In this document: in pieces, positions 1-10,824 of the stretch
Layout: every line of letters starts with the position of its first letter
Position numbering within the stretch: position 1 is the first letter of the stretch
From: Phytophthora quininea
Taxonomy: Eukaryota; Oomycota; Peronosporomycetes; Peronosporales; Peronosporaceae
Length of the DNA stretch: 64,000 nucleotides
Assembly (NCBI GenBank): GCA_011947345.1
Contig: JAAVTG010000347.1
Location: 1-64,000 of the forward strand
Direction of reading: 5' to 3'
The notes under the pieces: model-generated
Told to the model about the DNA's origin: nothing
Seen by the model: only the letters and a program-made list of their open reading frames with translations
Databases searched by the model: none
Position numbers and translations under genes: made by a program

Positions 1-262
1 TACGAGAAAATCGTCCACATATTTCCGGCTATTATCCTGGCGCTGGCGCACGCCACACAAAATAACGAGATCGAGACCAACCAGGTCCTTCTTGAGCTTC
101 TTGTGGTTGCGATCCATAACCTCCAGGGTGTGTAAATGAACGAGCTGATTAACATCTTGCGTCTGGTTCCGCGGATCTCGGTCATCCGCTCTGCTCAGGC
201 CGCGGTGACGATAATGGTGCAGGCAATGCGGCGATAGCGGTGGTGGTTGCAAGGACGTTCAT
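1..262 (-). CDS. Partial hypothetical protein, 5' part only, cut by the left edge
   Basis: On the minus strand an open frame runs off the left edge. It reads ...DDRDPRNQTQDVNQLVHLHT, then a Lys-rich stretch, then GLDLVILCGVRQRQD. The composition looks like a real protein. The first ATG (complement of 260-262) gives MNVLATTTAIAALPAP and is one base out of frame with the rest, so a one-base shift near position 180 is needed, as in many genes here. Alternatively the first in-frame ATG lies further downstream (MDRNHKKLKK). I do not recognise the family. The opposite strand also has a short open frame ending at base 135, which I find less protein-like. Confidence 0.35.
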
Positions 263-1069
263 ATTGGAGAAGGTAGAGTCGAAAGGATGGTGGCGGTTGA
301 TGTGGTCTTCGGTCAGAATGGAACTCAAGCCGAAAGACTAAACCGCTGCGTCAGACAACGACGTTGGTACCCGCCGTGTTGGTGCCTTCCGCACATAAGC
401 TACAAAGTATTCACGGTACTCACTTGCTTGCGCTCTGTCACCGACAAGCGTGGACTTTCGTCATATTGGTTGACAACAAGTACTTGCTGTTCTTGATAGA
501 ACGACCACCTGACACCCTGGCGGTGTGCATGCACTGTCTACAACTATGGTGACGTTGTCTGCGAGCTGCAGCAGTCGTGCGGTAATTACGGCACAAGGTC
601 GGTGTGTGAATTGGCTTCTGCGTTGACTCAATGAGCGCTGTCGGTCAAACTCTATGGGTCGACAGCTTCCAAGCACGCTCTTTTCCCAGCAACACCGACC
701 CGACTTGTTCAGCCTCAGCAGCAGCAGCTCCGATAAAGAAAAGCATTTCAAGATAAGACTACGATCTCACAAAACCAATTGGACACGCAAGACAGCTATC
801 TCTTCAAGATAAAATTGAATGTACAAAAGACGAATCTCAAGTAGATGTTACCCTTGGCGACAACGTACTTCATCTCGCACAGACCACGCAAGCTTGCAGT
901 GTCTGCAAGCGCTTTGGTGCAACTAGTCTCTCGTCCTGATTAGATAAACAATAATGCCGGGGATAGTGTGCGGGAAAGTGGTCGAGGTGGTCTCGGTGGT
1001 CCCAGGAATTCCCCAGTATCTTTAACAAACCCTTTTAACAAAACCCTCTGTCTGTCGAGAAGGAACTAG
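263..1069. other. Intergenic, no supported gene
   Basis: Both strands carry only short unrelated open frames, the longest about 96 codons, with no recognisable domain or splice structure. The stretch separates the edge gene from the 3' end of the membrane protein gene at 1070-3388. Confidence 0.5.
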
Positions 1070-3388
1070 CTATTGTGTTGTGGAGATCTCCACGCGTGCC
1101 TTCGATACTCGCTGTTTATGAATGGACTCTCCGAAGTTGTTGTCCTCGCCGCCATAATATCCCTGCATCCAGTCCAGTCTTGCCGTCTTGAGCTTAGACC
1201 AGTGCGTGTGTATCACTTGGTCCGCCACGAACACAATTTCGAGACCGTTGAGTAGTTTGCCCGTGGGGAGAAGCTGGTAGGTCGTGACGGTGAGGTTGAA
1301 AAAGTTGAGGATCTGAATGGGCAGCACGCGCGCGATGAGGAAAAGCGGCAGGTCTTGATACCGAAACAGGAAGGTCGAGGCAAGGACAAAGCCACAGGCC
1401 TCCAGTTGGGCGCGCGTCGAGCACAACCTCGCCATCCTGCACGTAGATCTCAGTGCTGCAGTCGTACAAGGAAGTGCTGCGTGATCGGTCGTCGAGGAAT
1501 CTCGTGAAGGTGTTGACGGACGAATAGGACCGTGACCGGCGCTCGCCACGCAGCCTCGACAATGAATTGGTGACGAACGACCGCCGTTCCACTCGGTAGA
1601 CGGTACTTGCGACTTTCGATCCTGTGCGGACTGAAGCTTGCAGCATGGTGTGAAGCGTCAACCCGATGAACGCCGCCGCCTCGATGATCACGATCAGTAC
1701 CACCGTGTACATCTTCAGTGACGCCTCCATGGCGCACACGGACGACCCGCGGCAACCAGAGTAATGCGTCACATCAGCCGCCGAGGCCGAGTGCATTCCG
1801 GTCGCAAGCAAAGCCTGGGTCGACGCAGCTACCGCCTTGGTTCGAGTGATCAGGAACAAAGTGACGGTCGTCAGGAAGCCCACTACGTGTGCGAAGCTTG
1901 GCTCCATCTCCTGCAGTTTGAGATCTCCTGCACGTGCGAACAGGATGTTGGTAGCCAGCACCACCGCACCTGAACGCGCGAAGCACAGCCTGGTTGGTGT
2001 CGGCGCCCACTAGCAAGTCGATCGTGAGCTGCTTGCGCCACTGCACCATGCCCAAGACCATCTGGGCCACCAAAATGAAGTTGTAGCTGCTGCGCACCAC
2101 CTTGGCGATCGTGCACGACGTCATGGCGTTCATCGTCCTTGTCCATGGAGACACGAAGGCGCTGCGGATCTTGTGCCAGCCGCGAACGCTCGTCAAGTAG
2201 GCAGTGACGACCAGCGCCAGTATCTGCAGGTTGATTAGGACGCGGATGCTGATTGTCGCGTCCCCGTCACCTCGTTCACCTTGTGGTTCACAAAGTTGTG
2301 CCGCAGCACCAAACCATCCGTCGTCTCCTGCGTCGTATACTCTGACAGCCACAGCTGCGTGAACAGCAGCGAGCTGCATTCGCCCGACATGGTGCATTGG
2401 ATCATGCGCCACGGCGCTGGGAACGAGATCGAGTCGGCCGAGTTTAAGTTAGCCACAGCCCCTGAAGTACCGAGCGCCGAGTACGCACAGCCGAAAGTAT
2501 CTCGCTTTTTATCAAAGAGCGTAAACTTGGCGCAAGTCTTCGGGACCAGCAATTGTTTTGAGTAACCTGACACCAGTCGACGGTATTCGGACTCGCTCTG
2601 GGTTGCGGCATACCGAGCCTTGCGAGTTTCGGCGTAGCACGTGCTGTCGACGGGCTTGAGATTCGCATCAACAAGCGATACGATCACCATGGTGCCCCCG
2701 TGCGGGACGGATTGAGCTCGCCCATTGTGTCCGGGACGTAAAACTCGGTCGACTGGAGACGGAGACGCATGTGCGAGGCCGTTCCTTGCAAACACGCAGC
2801 GTCAAGCCCGAACGTCGGGGCATCTGCTGCACTCAGCAAAGCTTCAATTTGAATGGCGCCTTCCGCGTCGACACCGCCGAAGCAGACGCTGTTGTCAACT
2901 GAGAGACCGAGGATGCCAGTGCTCACTGAGAGTCTCGTGAAGCCTCCTTCAGTCGTGTGATTCACCACTAGAGAGTGGACAGTCTGGAAGGTGTCCTCAG
3001 GTAACGCTCGTATGAGTTGCTGCGTCGGAATGGGCGGCACACCGCCAAACATCGTCGCCTGGAGGTCGCTGCAGCTCACTTGACGAGGCTCGAGAACTTG
3101 GTAGTGATCATTCTCGAAGGCAAAGTACGAGAGCTGCTCGTAGCGGTCCCCGTGGCCGTCGCCGAACACGGACGCAGGTTCGAGAAGCAGCTGCAGAGCG
3201 AGTGGCCATAATCCCATAGCGCCGATCGAGAAGAGCGCAAATTGTCGTAGTCGACCGCAGTAGTAGAACGCTACGGAGGATCGTGAAGATCGCACATCAG
3301 CGCTCTTGAACACAGTGCCGGCGTTCATTGCAGCGGGCTCGTCGGTCTCGACGCCGTCAGGATCGTCTCGGTCGAGTCCTGTGTTCAT
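1070..3388 (-). CDS. Multi-pass membrane protein, frame broken about four times
   Basis: Successive minus-strand open frames abut in order and read as one protein of about 770 residues from the ATG at 3388. Hydrophobic segments suggest about six membrane spans: FALFSIGAMGLWPLALQLLL near the N-terminus, INLQILALVVTAYL, YNFILVAQMVLGMV, VGFLTTVTLFLI, TVVLIVIIEAAAFIGL and LFLIARVLPIQILNFF. A long ectodomain-like region lies between the first two spans. Frame changes fall near 2697 (C5 on the plus strand), 2264 (C4), about 1980 and 1409 (G3). At 2697, 2264 and 1409 one extra base in the run restores continuous sequence. I do not recognise a family; it resembles large oomycete-specific transmembrane proteins of unknown role. 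Either sequencing error or a recent pseudogene could explain the breaks; the run-length pattern favours error. Confidence 0.6.
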
Positions 3389-3957
3389 GGACTGGTATGG
3401 CTGTACGTCACGATGAATGGCGAATACTAAAGTGACACTGCTACGATTTCGATGTCTGCTGCAATCGGGCTTGAGAATCCTCAGTGCCTTAGCGGAGAGA
3501 CACTAGAAGTTCAAGTAGCATACTTGTCAGTCAGCTATTGTTAAGGCGCAGTAAAAGTATCAGGACAAGGCTAAGCAAGGAACTGGTGCTGATAACGTAC
3601 CGTTGACTCGAACTCGTTAAGATGTTCTTATACAGAAACATACCATCAACAGACGCCCATTTGGTGTTGTCGTTCAATGCTGCACTGGGGGACGCTGCAC
3701 TGGGGGACAATTGCTGCACTATCCGACAGGCAGGGTCGGCTATAAGGAGAACGAAATTATAGAAAAGTTTTAGAGACAATAAGTGCATGTAGACCAAAAT
3801 GTCAGAACACACCCCGGCGAGAGTTTGTAACTGCTGTTAGAACACACCTCGGCGAGAGCTTGTAATATGTAGCAGGTAAGGAAGAATTGGACAAACAACA
3901 CCCTCACGAGTGCTTCATCGCCAAGACCCCTGGCTAAATACACGCTCAAAGAAGCGC
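3389..3957. other. Intergenic; contains a 15-bp direct duplication
   Basis: No clear gene. A minus-strand frame of 93 codons (3531-3812) is Ser/Leu rich and could be an exon, but nothing supports it. The 15-bp unit GCTGCACTGGGGGAC occurs twice in tandem at 3679-3708. Confidence 0.4.
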
Positions 3958-4944
3958 TCAGTGCACGTCGCTCAGAGCTTCATCGTAGAACCGGTAGGGT
4001 AGCAGCACCCAGGCCTTAAGGTAGACATTGGTGCCCCAGAACTTCGACAGCGACGGGCTTCGGAACGCCACTTGCTTGAGCAATTCATGTGGCTCCTCCA
4101 GCGGCGGCTGCTCCGGTTCCACGTGTGTCAACATCAAATTAACCGAGAAACTTTCCGGGTCGAAATGCACGAGCTTGGACGCGCTGTACAGCGTACCGGG
4201 TGCTGTCAATACGCCACCGTCGCTCTCGAGCGTCGTAAACTTCGGTAGTCTCAAGTGGACGACATGCAACGTAAAGTGGACGACAGGCAACGTAAAGTGG
4301 ACGACAGGCAACCGTAAATGAGTCTCTCGTAGCGGAGACCATTCTTCTTTGCGAGATCTTCGCGACCCTGCATTGCCCCCACCCATCCTAGTGACCCCCG
4401 TTTTGGTTCTCCCGCTCTCTAACTGTGGGAACTACGGCATTCATGCAGAACAACTGCCAGTGGATCTGCTGAAGAGTTGCTACGCCATGCAATCCTGACA
4501 AGCGATCAGCAGTGGAAATGTCGAAGTTGCTGTTTACCTTGGCCGGTACTCGCGATGTGTTCTTTAGAGCGCTTTCTGTCGGCACGTGGGAGATGTGCTG
4601 CTGCTCCTGGAGCTCTCCTGGGTGGACGCGTCGCTCGAGCTTGGGTCTGGTCGTCGACGCTGCACGGTCTTGCTGCGGCTGTCGCGTCTCGGCGGGATAA
4701 AGTCGCGGTGGCTCTTCTTGGACGCTGCTGGCTGCTGCTGCGGCGGCCCCGACGCATCGGTTGTCACTGGCGCTCGGAAGAAGAAGGCCGGCGCCAGCAC
4801 CACGAAGATCACGGCGCACGCCACCAGCAGATCGATCCACAGATCGCTCTTGGCTTCCGCCAGCAGCGACAGCGGCGAGTCCATGGGGCGGAGTGATCCT
4901 TTGATGCTGTTTGGCTCGAAGCGACGTCGGTTCGAAAAGTTCAA
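3958..4944 (-). CDS. Hypothetical single-pass membrane protein, gene model uncertain
   Basis: The ATG at 4944 begins MNFSNRRRFEPNSIKG and is followed by one strong membrane segment (WIDLLVACAVIFVVLAPAFFF, about residues 36-56). A Pro/Gln/Ser/Arg-rich linker follows. The downstream frame, ending at 3958, has a conserved-looking C-terminal part that includes LTAPGTLYSASKLVHF and WGTNVYLKAWVLLPYRF. The two halves are in different frames. A possible intron (GTAAAC donor near 4540) or one-base shift between about 4390 and 4570 would join them. A 21-bp tandem repeat lies in the coding part and makes an LPVVHFT heptad repeat. I do not recognise the family. The topology would place the C-terminal domain outside the cytosol or in a lumen, but that is inference. 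Confidence 0.45.
4253..4316. repeat. 21-bp tandem repeat, three copies
   Basis: Three head-to-tail copies of AAGTGGACGACAGGCAACGTA. The first has T for G at one site and the third has one extra C. On the minus strand the copies encode LPVVHFT, LPVVHFT and LHVVHLR within the predicted gene at 3958-4944. Confidence 0.85.
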
Positions 4945-5179
4945 CTTGGGTGCTCCACACCGGGCGCCAGATTGGGAGAAACTAAGTTTTAATCCCGAGA
5001 GATCTAATTTGTGTAGCCATTCTTTTCATGTGGGCATTCACTCAGCCGCCCATTGAGATAACACAGGCTTGTATGGACATCTAAAATCACCTTTCGATCA
5101 AGCTAAAACAAGGGCCAAGATTGCCACTCAAACGTGCGGCCATTTGAGCTCCTCGCCGACTTCCACCTCGTCCACTCCG

Positions 5180-7471
5180 ATGCGCTGGCTGCAGTTGTCC
5201 CGAGCGGCCGCCGGTCTGCGCCGCAGCACGCCCGCTGCGCTGCGCCTTCGCCCCACGTCCTCTCTGCTGCCGCGCAGCTTCAGCACTGCCGTGGCCAAGG
5301 ACGACGACGTCAAGCCGTTCGTCGAGGGCATCTCCGTGCCCGAGGGCTACATGAGCAACCTGCGCAACATCGGTATCTCGGCGCACATCGACTCGGGCAA
5401 GACGACGCTGACCGAGCGCATCCTCTTCTACACGGGCCGCATCAACGCCATCCACGACGTGCGCGGCAAGGACGGCGTCGGCGCCAAGATGGACTCGATG
5501 GAGCTCGAGCGCGAGAAGGGCATCACCATCCAGTCGGCCGCCACCTACTGCTCCTGGAAGGACTCCAACATCAACATCATCGACACGCCGGGGCACGTTG
5601 ACTTCACCATCGAGGTTGAGCGCGCGCTGCGTGTGCTGGACGGCGGCGTGCTCGTGCTCTGCGGCGTCTCGGGCGTGCAGAGTCAGTCGCTGACAGTCGA
5701 CAAGCAGATGAAGCGCTACGGGGTGCCCCGCATCGCCTTCATCAACAAGCTGGACCGCATGGGTGCCAACCCGTGGAAGGTCATCAACGACCTGCGCACA
5801 CAGCTCAAGCTCAACGCCTGGGCGCTGCAGGTGCCCATTGGCGCCGAGAACGACCTCGAAGGTGTCGTGGATTTGCTTACGATGAAGGCGCTCCGCAACA
5901 AGGGCGAGAGCGGCGAGACGATCGAAGAGTCGGACGACATCCCCGCGGAGACCCGCACGCTAGCCGAGGAGAAGCGCCTGGAGCTGATCGAGGCTCTCGC
6001 TGACGTCGACGACGACATTGCTGAGATGTTCCTGATGGAGGAGGAGCCCAGCGTGGAGCAGCTCAAGGAGGCTATTCGCCGTGCTACGATTGCCCACAAG
6101 TTCGTGCCGGTTATGATGGGATCCGCGTTCAAGAACCGCGGTGTGCAGCCGATGTTGGACGGCGTGATTTCGTACCTGCCCAGCCCCTCGGAGGTGAAGA
6201 ATTACGCTTTGGACCAGTCCAATTCGGAGGCTCGCGTGGGTGTGCCGTGCTCTCCGGACGCCCCGTTGCTTGCACTTGCCTTCAAGCTAGAGGAGGGCAA
6301 GTTCGGTCAGCTTACGTACATGCGCGTGTACTCTGGTACGCTCAAGCGCGGTGGCTTTATCTACAACATGAGCGACATGAAGCGTATCAAGGTGCCGCGT
6401 CTGGTAAAGATGCACTCGAACGAGATGGAAGAGGTGGAGGAAGTTGGTGCTGGCGAGGTCGTGGCCATGTTCGGCGTCGAGTGCGCCAGTATGGACACGT
6501 TTAGCGACACAAACAGCGGCAAGTTCACCATGACGAGTCTGCACGTGCCGGAGCCGGTGATGTCGCTGGCTGTGACGCCCAAGAACAAGCAGCAGATCAA
6601 CAACTTCTCGAAGGCTCTGAACCGCTTCCAGAAGGAGGACCCGACCTTCCGCGTTCGCGTGGATGATGACAGCAAGGAGACGATTATCAGCGGTATGGGT
6701 GAGCTGCACCTGCATATCTACGTCGAGCGTATGAAGCGTGAGTACAACGTGGACGTGGAGACGGGTGCTCCACAGGTGAACTACCGCGAGACGATCCGTG
6801 AGCGCAGCGAGTTCAACTACCTGCACAAGAAGCAGAGCGGTGGCTCTGGTCAGTACGCTCGTGTGGTGGGCTACATTGAACCGATTTCGGAGGAGGAGGC
6901 CGAGGAACTTTCGGAGCAAGGCAACACGTCGGGCGTGGAGTTCGAGAACGCTATCATCGGTAATGCTATTCCGCCCGAGTACATTGCTGCTTGTGAAAAG
7001 GGTGTGAACGATGCTATTCAGAAGGGATGGCTGATTGGCCACCCGGTGCAGCGCATGCGCGTGGTGGTGAACGACGGCCAGTCGCACTCGGTCGACTCCA
7101 GCGAGCTGGCTTTCCGCACGGCCATGGTGCTTGCTATCCGCCAGGCGTTCCTGAAGGCGAACCCGTGCATCCTGGAGCCTGTGATGGCTGTGGAGGTGGA
7201 GGTGCCCAACGAGTTCCAGGGCACGGCCATCGCCGAGGTCAACCGTCGTCGCGGTCTGATCAACAGCAGCGACGCCGACGATATGCACACGGTGGTCAAG
7301 TGCGACGTGCCGCTGCAGAACATGTTTGGCTTCTCGACGGATCTGCGTTCGTCCACGCAGGGCAAGGGCGAGTTCACGATGGAGTACAAGACGCACGGCG
7401 TGGTCATGCGTGACATGCAGGAGAAGCTGGTGGAGGAGCACGAGAAGGCGCTGGCTGCCAAGAACAAGTAG
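5180..7471 (+). CDS. GFM1: Elongation factor G, mitochondrial
   Basis: An intact 763-residue frame encodes the translational GTPase that drives ribosomal translocation in mitochondria. The start at 5180 is the first in-frame ATG and gives an Arg/Ser/Ala-rich presequence ([20 protein letters not shown], then [10 protein letters not shown]), typical of mitochondrial import. GTPase motifs are clear: G1 [10 protein letters not shown]3 DTPGHVD and G4 NKLDR, with ITIQSA in the switch region. Domains II to V follow, including [18 protein letters not shown] and the C-terminal [20 protein letters not shown] region. Length fits the mEF-G1 family. This gene shows no frame break, unlike many neighbours. 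Orthology to GFM1 rather than GFM2 is judged from the close overall match to bacterial EF-G. Confidence 0.95.
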   Translation: MRWLQLSRAAAGLRRSTPAALRLRPTSSLLPRSFSTAVAKDDDVKPFVEGISVPEGYMSNLRNIGISAHIDSGKTTLTERILFYTGRINAIHDVRGKDGVGAKMDSMELEREKGITIQSAATYCSWKDSNINIIDTPGHVDFTIEVERALRVLDGGVLVLCGVSGVQSQSLTVDKQMKRYGVPRIAFINKLDRMGANPWKVINDLRTQLKLNAWALQVPIGAENDLEGVVDLLTMKALRNKGESGETIEESDDIPAETRTLAEEKRLELIEALADVDDDIAEMFLMEEEPSVEQLKEAIRRATIAHKFVPVMMGSAFKNRGVQPMLDGVISYLPSPSEVKNYALDQSNSEARVGVPCSPDAPLLALAFKLEEGKFGQLTYMRVYSGTLKRGGFIYNMSDMKRIKVPRLVKMHSNEMEEVEEVGAGEVVAMFGVECASMDTFSDTNSGKFTMTSLHVPEPVMSLAVTPKNKQQINNFSKALNRFQKEDPTFRVRVDDDSKETIISGMGELHLHIYVERMKREYNVDVETGAPQVNYRETIRERSEFNYLHKKQSGGSGQYARVVGYIEPISEEEAEELSEQGNTSGVEFENAIIGNAIPPEYIAACEKGVNDAIQKGWLIGHPVQRMRVVVNDGQSHSVDSSELAFRTAMVLAIRQAFLKANPCILEPVMAVEVEVPNEFQGTAIAEVNRRRGLINSSDADDMHTVVKCDVPLQNMFGFSTDLRSSTQGKGEFTMEYKTHGVVMRDMQEKLVEEHEKALAAKNK

Positions 7472-7670
7472 AAGCAAAGCTACCTACGACGATTTTTTAG
7501 ATGATATCGCTAGGACATGGGCTAGATAGAATGCTCGACGGTCTGCGTGCGACCTCGACAAACAAGATGCCAACATACATGTATTTCCCGTTCGAACGCC
7601 CTTCAACTGCAGGCATATGCACCACGAAATAGCATAATAGCCGCGACTTTTTGATACGCGTCACTTGATC

Positions 7671-9410
7671 ATGCCGCGCCGCGCTGCCAAGCCATCGGCC
7701 GCCGCCTTGGAGACGCAGAGCGAGCAGCTGGAGGAGCGCCAGCTATGGCTCCCCACGATGGAGACGGCGCTCTCTCTGCTCATCCTGCCGCGCGCTGCGT
7801 CTGCGCTTCTGAATCCCATCGCGGATTGCGACGAGACCTTCAACTATTGGGAGCCGCTGCACTACCTGCTCTATCGCTTCGGCTTCCAGACGTGGGAGTA
7901 CAGTCCGGTCTACGCCCTTCGCTCCTACGTGTATCTGCTGCTGCATCTGCTACTGGCCAAGGCCACAGCGTTGGGAGCCACGCTGGGTTTTGTGGCGGAC
8001 CAGAAGCTGCTGTTGTTCTACGGACTACGCGCTGCATTGGGACTGCTCTCAGCCTACGCGGAGGCGCTGTTCTACCGCTCCAGTAGTGCGAGATTCGGTC
8101 GTAGAACTGGGCGTTACTTGCTGTGGATCCTGCTGTTCAATGCAGGCATCTTCCACGCCAGTACGGCCTTCCTGCCAAGCACCTTCGCGATGGTGCTGGT
8201 GATGCTCTTCAGTAGCGCCTGGATGGACAAGAACCACTACCTCGCTCTGTTCTGGGGCGTTGTGGCGGTGCTCTGTGGGTGGCCCTACGTCGGCGTTTTG
8301 TTCGTGCCGTTTGCGGCCGAGACGATCTACACGCGTGGCGTGGTCAAGAGTGTGGCAGTTGGCGCTGCCATGGGAGGGACCGTGTTGGCGATTGAGCTAG
8401 TCGGCAACTTTTACTTCTACAAGCGCTGGGTGTTGCCGGCGTGGAATATTGTGCAGTACAATGTGCTGAGCAGCGAGACGGACTCGACGCTGTACGGGAC
8501 GGAACCTCTGAGCTACTACCTGCTGAACTTGGCGCTCAATTTCAATGTGGTGGCGTTGCTGGCGTTTCCTGCGCTGCTCTTTGTATTCCTACTGCCCAAG
8601 CACTATGAGACTGGAAAGCTGATGCTGGTGGCGTACCTATCGCCAATGTATCTGTGGCTGGCAATTATGTTTTCCCAGCCGCACAAGGAAGAGCGCTTCC
8701 TGTCCCCAGTGTACTCGTTGCTATGCCTCGCTGCTGCGGTCACATTGAGCGCTGTAGCGTACAACATTAGCAGCTTCTTCCGCCATGAACGCACTGTGGG
8801 CCGTGCACTGACCAAGACTGTCGTTGTGGGAACACTGGGCGTCTACGCAGCGCTGTCGGCGTCTCGTGTTGCTAGCAACCTCGTTAACTTCAGCGCACCG
8901 CTGCGCGTGTATCACCACCTGTATGCCAACGTGCTTCCCAACCCCGCGACTACCCTTTTGGACTCCCTCAATGCAGCAGCCCCAACGGTGAACTTGTGCT
9001 TGCTGAAGGAATGGTACCGCTTCCCGACCAGCTTCTTCCTCCCGTCCAACAACACCCAAGTGCAGTTTGTCAAGTCGTCGTTCTCGGGCTTATTGCCCAA
9101 GCCGTTCGAACAGCACGAGAACGGAACGTCCGTCATCCCCAGCGCAATGAACGACCAAAACCGCGAGGAACCCAGTCGTTACGTCGAAATTGACGTCTGC
9201 GACTTTGTGGTGGATCTGAATCTCCCCGGCCAGCAGGAGACCAAGTTCTGGGAGCAGCCTTCCACATGGGAGATAGTGTACTCCGTGTCGTTTCTCGACG
9301 CCGATCGATCGAAGTCGCCATATCGCTCGTTCTACATCCCAGGACTGACGCCGCAGCACGTCAAGTACGCCGACTACGCCGTTTACAGGCGAAAGAAGGC
9401 CGCCAACTAG
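7671..9410 (+). CDS. ALG9: ALG9-type alpha-1,2-mannosyltransferase (GT22 family)
   Basis: An intact single-exon frame of 579 residues starts at the first ATG (7671); an upstream in-frame TTG was ignored. GT22 enzymes use dolichol-phosphate-mannose in the ER lumen. ALG9 adds alpha-1,2 mannoses to the lipid-linked oligosaccharide for N-glycosylation. The luminal signature NPIADCDETFNYWEPLHYLL (about residues 44-63) contains the acidic residues thought to be catalytic, and the family motif HKEERFLSPVYSLL lies near residue 340. About ten hydrophobic segments alternate with short loops, and a luminal C-terminal domain follows. DETFNYWEP favours ALG9 over the GPI mannosyltransferases PIG-B and PIG-Z. 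Confidence 0.9.
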   Translation: MPRRAAKPSAAALETQSEQLEERQLWLPTMETALSLLILPRAASALLNPIADCDETFNYWEPLHYLLYRFGFQTWEYSPVYALRSYVYLLLHLLLAKATALGATLGFVADQKLLLFYGLRAALGLLSAYAEALFYRSSSARFGRRTGRYLLWILLFNAGIFHASTAFLPSTFAMVLVMLFSSAWMDKNHYLALFWGVVAVLCGWPYVGVLFVPFAAETIYTRGVVKSVAVGAAMGGTVLAIELVGNFYFYKRWVLPAWNIVQYNVLSSETDSTLYGTEPLSYYLLNLALNFNVVALLAFPALLFVFLLPKHYETGKLMLVAYLSPMYLWLAIMFSQPHKEERFLSPVYSLLCLAAAVTLSAVAYNISSFFRHERTVGRALTKTVVVGTLGVYAALSASRVASNLVNFSAPLRVYHHLYANVLPNPATTLLDSLNAAAPTVNLCLLKEWYRFPTSFFLPSNNTQVQFVKSSFSGLLPKPFEQHENGTSVIPSAMNDQNREEPSRYVEIDVCDFVVDLNLPGQQETKFWEQPSTWEIVYSVSFLDADRSKSPYRSFYIPGLTPQHVKYADYAVYRRKKAAN

Positions 9411-9525
9411 AAGCAACTAGAGCAACGACTCCTTTGTCATTAAAAAAATGGGCTTTTACTGTTTATCGCGCCTTCACTGGAAAACCACGGGTCTGTGTCC
9501 GTGTAGCACGCCACTGCGTGCATCC

Positions 9526-9756
9526 TCACTTGGTGAGCTTCTTGATCTTCTTCTCTGCCTGCTTGAGCTGCGTCTGCAGCTCCTCGATGCGAACGACCAG
9601 GTTGTTCTTCTCCGTCGTGATCTTGTCGACTGCATCCAGCAGCTTCTGCTTCTGCTCGCGCAGCTCCACCAGCTCCTGCTGCAGCTGTTCGTCCTCGTCG
9701 AACTGGTACACGAAGCTCTCCTCAATCTGCAGCGGCTGCTTCCACGACGACGGCAT
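9526..9756 (-). CDS. Small coiled-coil protein (76 aa)
   Basis: A short intact frame with a true ATG at 9756. After a short head (MPSSWKQPLQIEESFVYQFD) nearly the whole protein is a Glu/Gln/Lys/Leu heptad-rich helix predicted to form a coiled coil (LQQELVELREQKQKLLDAV, then RIEELQTQLKQAEKKIKKL). It is convergent with the ALG9-type gene, 115 bp away. It could be a small scaffold or subunit of a complex; no family is recognised. The consistent heptads and normal codon use argue that it is a real gene. Confidence 0.65.
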   Translation of the reverse strand: MPSSWKQPLQIEESFVYQFDEDEQLQQELVELREQKQKLLDAVDKITTEKNNLVVRIEELQTQLKQAEKKIKKLTK

Positions 9757-9980
9757 CGTCGCCAGCCACGAGCGCCCACGACCCGACCATCACTAGAGAT
9801 TGTTCTTCCTACGGCAGCGCGAATTCGAAAGTGAGGGCTCCGCTAACGCAGTGGCGATGGAGATCCGGATCTGGCGGCAACAATGGCCAAGTTGAAGTGA
9901 AAAGGGTCGTACTATATTTGATGAGATCCAAAATGTATGTCAACGGGACTATTTCGTGGCTCCTCTTCCCCACGATAATC

Positions 9981-10728
9981 ATGGCGGCAGTCGACTACTA
10001 CCGCGTGCTCAACGTCGCCAGGTAGCGCTCTCTGCGGCATTTTAACCACATATCTAGCTGGTCTACACTCCCAGCTTTATGTTGATATACTTGTGTATTG
10101 GTTTGCGCTTCAGATCGGCGAGTACGAAGGATATCAAAGCGGCGTACTTCCAGCTCGGTCAGTCTTTTGCATTTTCAAGAGCAACTCGAATGATTTCTTA
10201 ACGTAGAATCCTGTTATTGCAGCCAAGTCACTGCATCCAGACGTGACGGGCAATGATGAGTCCAAGTCGGAGCGCTTCAAGCACGTGAGCGAGGCGCATT
10301 CTGTGCTGTCGGACCCAAAGCGGCGGCGCGAGTACGACGCCTCGCTCCCAACGGAGAGTTTCCGCTCGTACGACACGAGAGGGATGACTCAGCACCCTTA
10401 CGCTGCTACAGGCGGGGCGCCAGATCTTCGTGCGCGTCCGATGTACGGCATCAACGAAGAGGTGTGGCTCGCACATCATTACGGCCCGGAGGCGGCCAAG
10501 CGCAGCGGGATGCCGCCACGATATTACGGGATGGATGTGGTGGAGGAGTTACTGGAGCAGCAGCGAGAGCGTATTCGTCGCCGTCAACATCATTTCAAAC
10601 TGCATCACACCTCGGGGTACTTTATGCGGCGCGAAGCTCGATTAAAGAAAATGGAGGAAGAGAAAGCTGAGGAAGAGCGCAAAAAGGAAAAAGAAGGCAC
10701 AGGAACTGACGGCTGTGTCATCAGCTGA
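9981..10728 (+). CDS. DnaJ (Hsp40) domain protein, three exons
   Basis: Splicing 9981-10021, 10114-10157 and 10223-10728 gives a continuous 196-residue protein. Both introns are GT-AG and all junctions keep frame. The N-terminus is a J domain (about residues 3-70): AAVDYYRVLNVARSASTKDI, helix II KAAYFQLAKSL, the HPD motif that stimulates Hsp70 ATPase (SLHPDVTG), and helix IV ending SDPKRRREYDASLP. The C-terminal part is charged, with a Lys/Glu helix (EEEKAEEERKKEKEGTG) and no Gly/Phe or zinc region, so it is a type III J protein. There is no signal peptide. The final residues GCVIS could be a prenylation-like Cys tail, but this is speculative. Confidence 0.85.
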
Positions 10729-10824
10729 GTCCGCTCTGCAGCGCTGTAGATTATCTCCGTGGCCATTAGACGATGCACAAGTGCCAAAATACTATCTATC
10801 GATTCGAGCTAGCTAGCAAAATAC

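Noticed and set aside
6287..7477. A 396-codon His/Leu/Val-rich minus-strand frame
   Set aside because: It is the antisense shadow of the EF-G coding sequence, produced by its codon bias.
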